From contig JAIELK010000018.1 in NCBI GenBank assembly GCA_019753175.1, forward strand, positions 62,001-126,000: DNA of 64,000 nucleotides, given 5' to 3'. A program made the position numbers and the translations under genes. Of the stretch, positions 63,153 through 64,000 are shown in pieces. Origin of the DNA: Hyphomonadaceae bacterium (lineage in GTDB: Bacteria > Pseudomonadota > Alphaproteobacteria > Caulobacterales > Aquidulcibacteraceae). The notes below the pieces were generated by a model. The model did no database searches. It was not told where the DNA came from and saw nothing but the letters and a program-made list of their open reading frames with translations. Numbering within the stretch: position 1 is the stretch's first letter; each line of letters opens with the position of its first letter.

Positions 63153-64000
63153 CTAGCCGCTCCGCGCCAGCTCCGCAGCCTCGGCATAGCCAAAAAGCCT
63201 AAGCGCAATGCGGATGGCCAGGCCTCGCGCCGTAGTCAGGTCCGGGTCGCGCTCGATGGCTAGACGCGCCTCTTTGTCGGCGGCGCCGAGCAGGCCCGCA
63301 TGCGCCTCAGGGGACACCAGCCTGAACGGAGGCAACCCGGATTGTTGCGTCCCCAACATGTCGCCAGCGCCGCGCATGCGGTAGTCCGCCTCGGCGATGA
63401 CGAACCCATCGTCGTTGCGGCGCAGCGTGTCGAGCCGTTGTTTCGCGGCCTCGCCCAGCGGTGCTTGCCAGAGCAGGACGCATGAGCCCTGCTTTTCGCC
63501 GCGCCCAACGCGGCCGCGCAGTTGGTGCAGCTGCGCCAAACCGAACTGGTCGGCATGCTCGATGACCATGATCGTCGCTTCAGGCACGTTGACACCGACC
63601 TCGATCACGGTTGTCGCCACCATGAGAAATGAAAGCCCCCTTCGGAAACGCTCCATGGCCGCTTCCCGCTCAGCAGGCGGCATCTGCCCGTGCATGATCT
63701 CGACGCCTGAACCGAAGCGGCCCTTCAACTCGGCATAGCGGTCCAGGACCGCTGGGAGGTCGATGGCCTCGCTGTCTTCTATGAGAGGGCAGACCCAATA
63801 GGCGCGCTCACCGCGTTTGGAGGCGTGTTCGATTGCATCGATCACTTCGGCCATGCGCGAGGTGGGCATCGCCACGGTGCGGATCGGTTGCCGCCCCGGC
63901 GGCTTCTCGTCGAGCACTGAAAGATCCATGTCGCCATGGATGGAAAGGGCGAGTGTGCGTGGGATCGGGGTGGCGCTCATCACCAGCACGTGCGGCGCCA
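63153..64000 (-). CDS. recG: ATP-dependent DNA helicase RecG (5' end outside window)
   Basis: Remodels stalled replication forks and Holliday junctions. Only the C-terminal 282 residues are in the window; the frame remains open to the last base. Visible are motif III (VLVMSATPIPRTLAL), motif IV region (RAYWVCPLIEDSE), motif V (ATTVIEVGVNVPEATIMVIEHADQFG) and motif VI (QLRGRVGRGEKQG), then the RecG wedge-side helices DYRMRGAGDMLGTQQSG. The protein ends normally. Gene order glycosyltransferase after recG is nothing special. Confidence 0.95.
   Translation of the reverse strand, partial: APHVLVMSATPIPRTLALSIHGDMDLSVLDEKPPGRQPIRTVAMPTSRMAEVIDAIEHASKRGERAYWVCPLIEDSEAIDLPAVLDRYAELKGRFGSGVEIMHGQMPPAEREAAMERFRRGLSFLMVATTVIEVGVNVPEATIMVIEHADQFGLAQLHQLRGRVGRGEKQGSCVLLWQAPLGEAAKQRLDTLRRNDDGFVIAEADYRMRGAGDMLGTQQSGLPPFRLVSPEAHAGLLGAADKEARLAIERDPDLTTARGLAIRIALRLFGYAEAAELARSG

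Overview
The window is a gene-dense, GC-rich bacterial chromosome segment whose gene content and order point to an alphaproteobacterium. Within that class the nearest fit is a Caulobacterales / Hyphomonadaceae-type organism; this placement is inference from synteny and protein family types, not from a search. Diagnostic blocks are nuoN-birA-coaX-rnj-mce-DUF1467-proS-lolC-lolD-dnaE, ubiG/lysC-ptsP-rodZ-like-ispG-prfA-prmC-DUF4167, the iscR-desulfurase-sufBCDS operon, glnB-glnA, and tig-clpP-clpX-lon-hup with an NDUFS4-type complex I subunit.

Layout. 1-11.9 kb (+): end of the NADH dehydrogenase operon, biotin ligase, pantothenate kinase, RNase J, methylmalonyl-CoA epimerase, a small membrane protein, a prolyl-tRNA synthetase of the archaeal/eukaryotic-like type, lipoprotein export genes and the replicative polymerase dnaE. 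12.0-14.7 kb: two tandem secreted amidohydrolases, the second without the first metal-binding motif. 14.7-24.6 kb: divergent ubiG and lysC, then EI-Ntr (ptsP), a RodZ-like protein, ispG, release factor 1 and its methylase. 24.7-33.5 kb: a hydrolase diverging from a long Fe-S assembly operon (iscR, cysteine desulfurase, sufB, two unrecognised envelope proteins, sufC, sufD, sufS, sufT-like, A-type carrier), with a near-consensus IscR site upstream. 33.6-44.1 kb is mixed: crotonase, diguanylate cyclase, aldehyde dehydrogenase and hydrolase, DEAD-box helicase, a DUF433/DUF5615 toxin-antitoxin pair with a third small gene, parE, and a family III CoA-transferase. 44.2-48.5 kb: nitrogen control (glnA, glnB), NAD(P)HX repair, tRNA-Leu(UAG). 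48.5-57.6 kb: an acyltransferase, the protein quality-control block, and tRNA-Arg(UCU). 57.5-64 kb (-): cystathionine beta-lyase, mercaptopyruvate sulfurtransferase, cyclopropane fatty acid synthase, photolyase, a glycosyltransferase and the 3' end of recG.

Most genes are tightly packed, often with 4-8 base overlaps indicating translational coupling. I found no gene-free stretch longer than about 300 bases, no insertion sequence, no prophage, no CRISPR array and no rRNA. The only segment that looks acquired is 39.8-40.7 kb (toxin-antitoxin plus a small gene of visibly lower GC). The most interesting points are the type of ProRS at the conserved proS locus, the two unknown envelope proteins embedded between sufB and sufC, the active/degenerate amidohydrolase pair, and the antisense overlap of a metC-like gene with tRNA-Arg.
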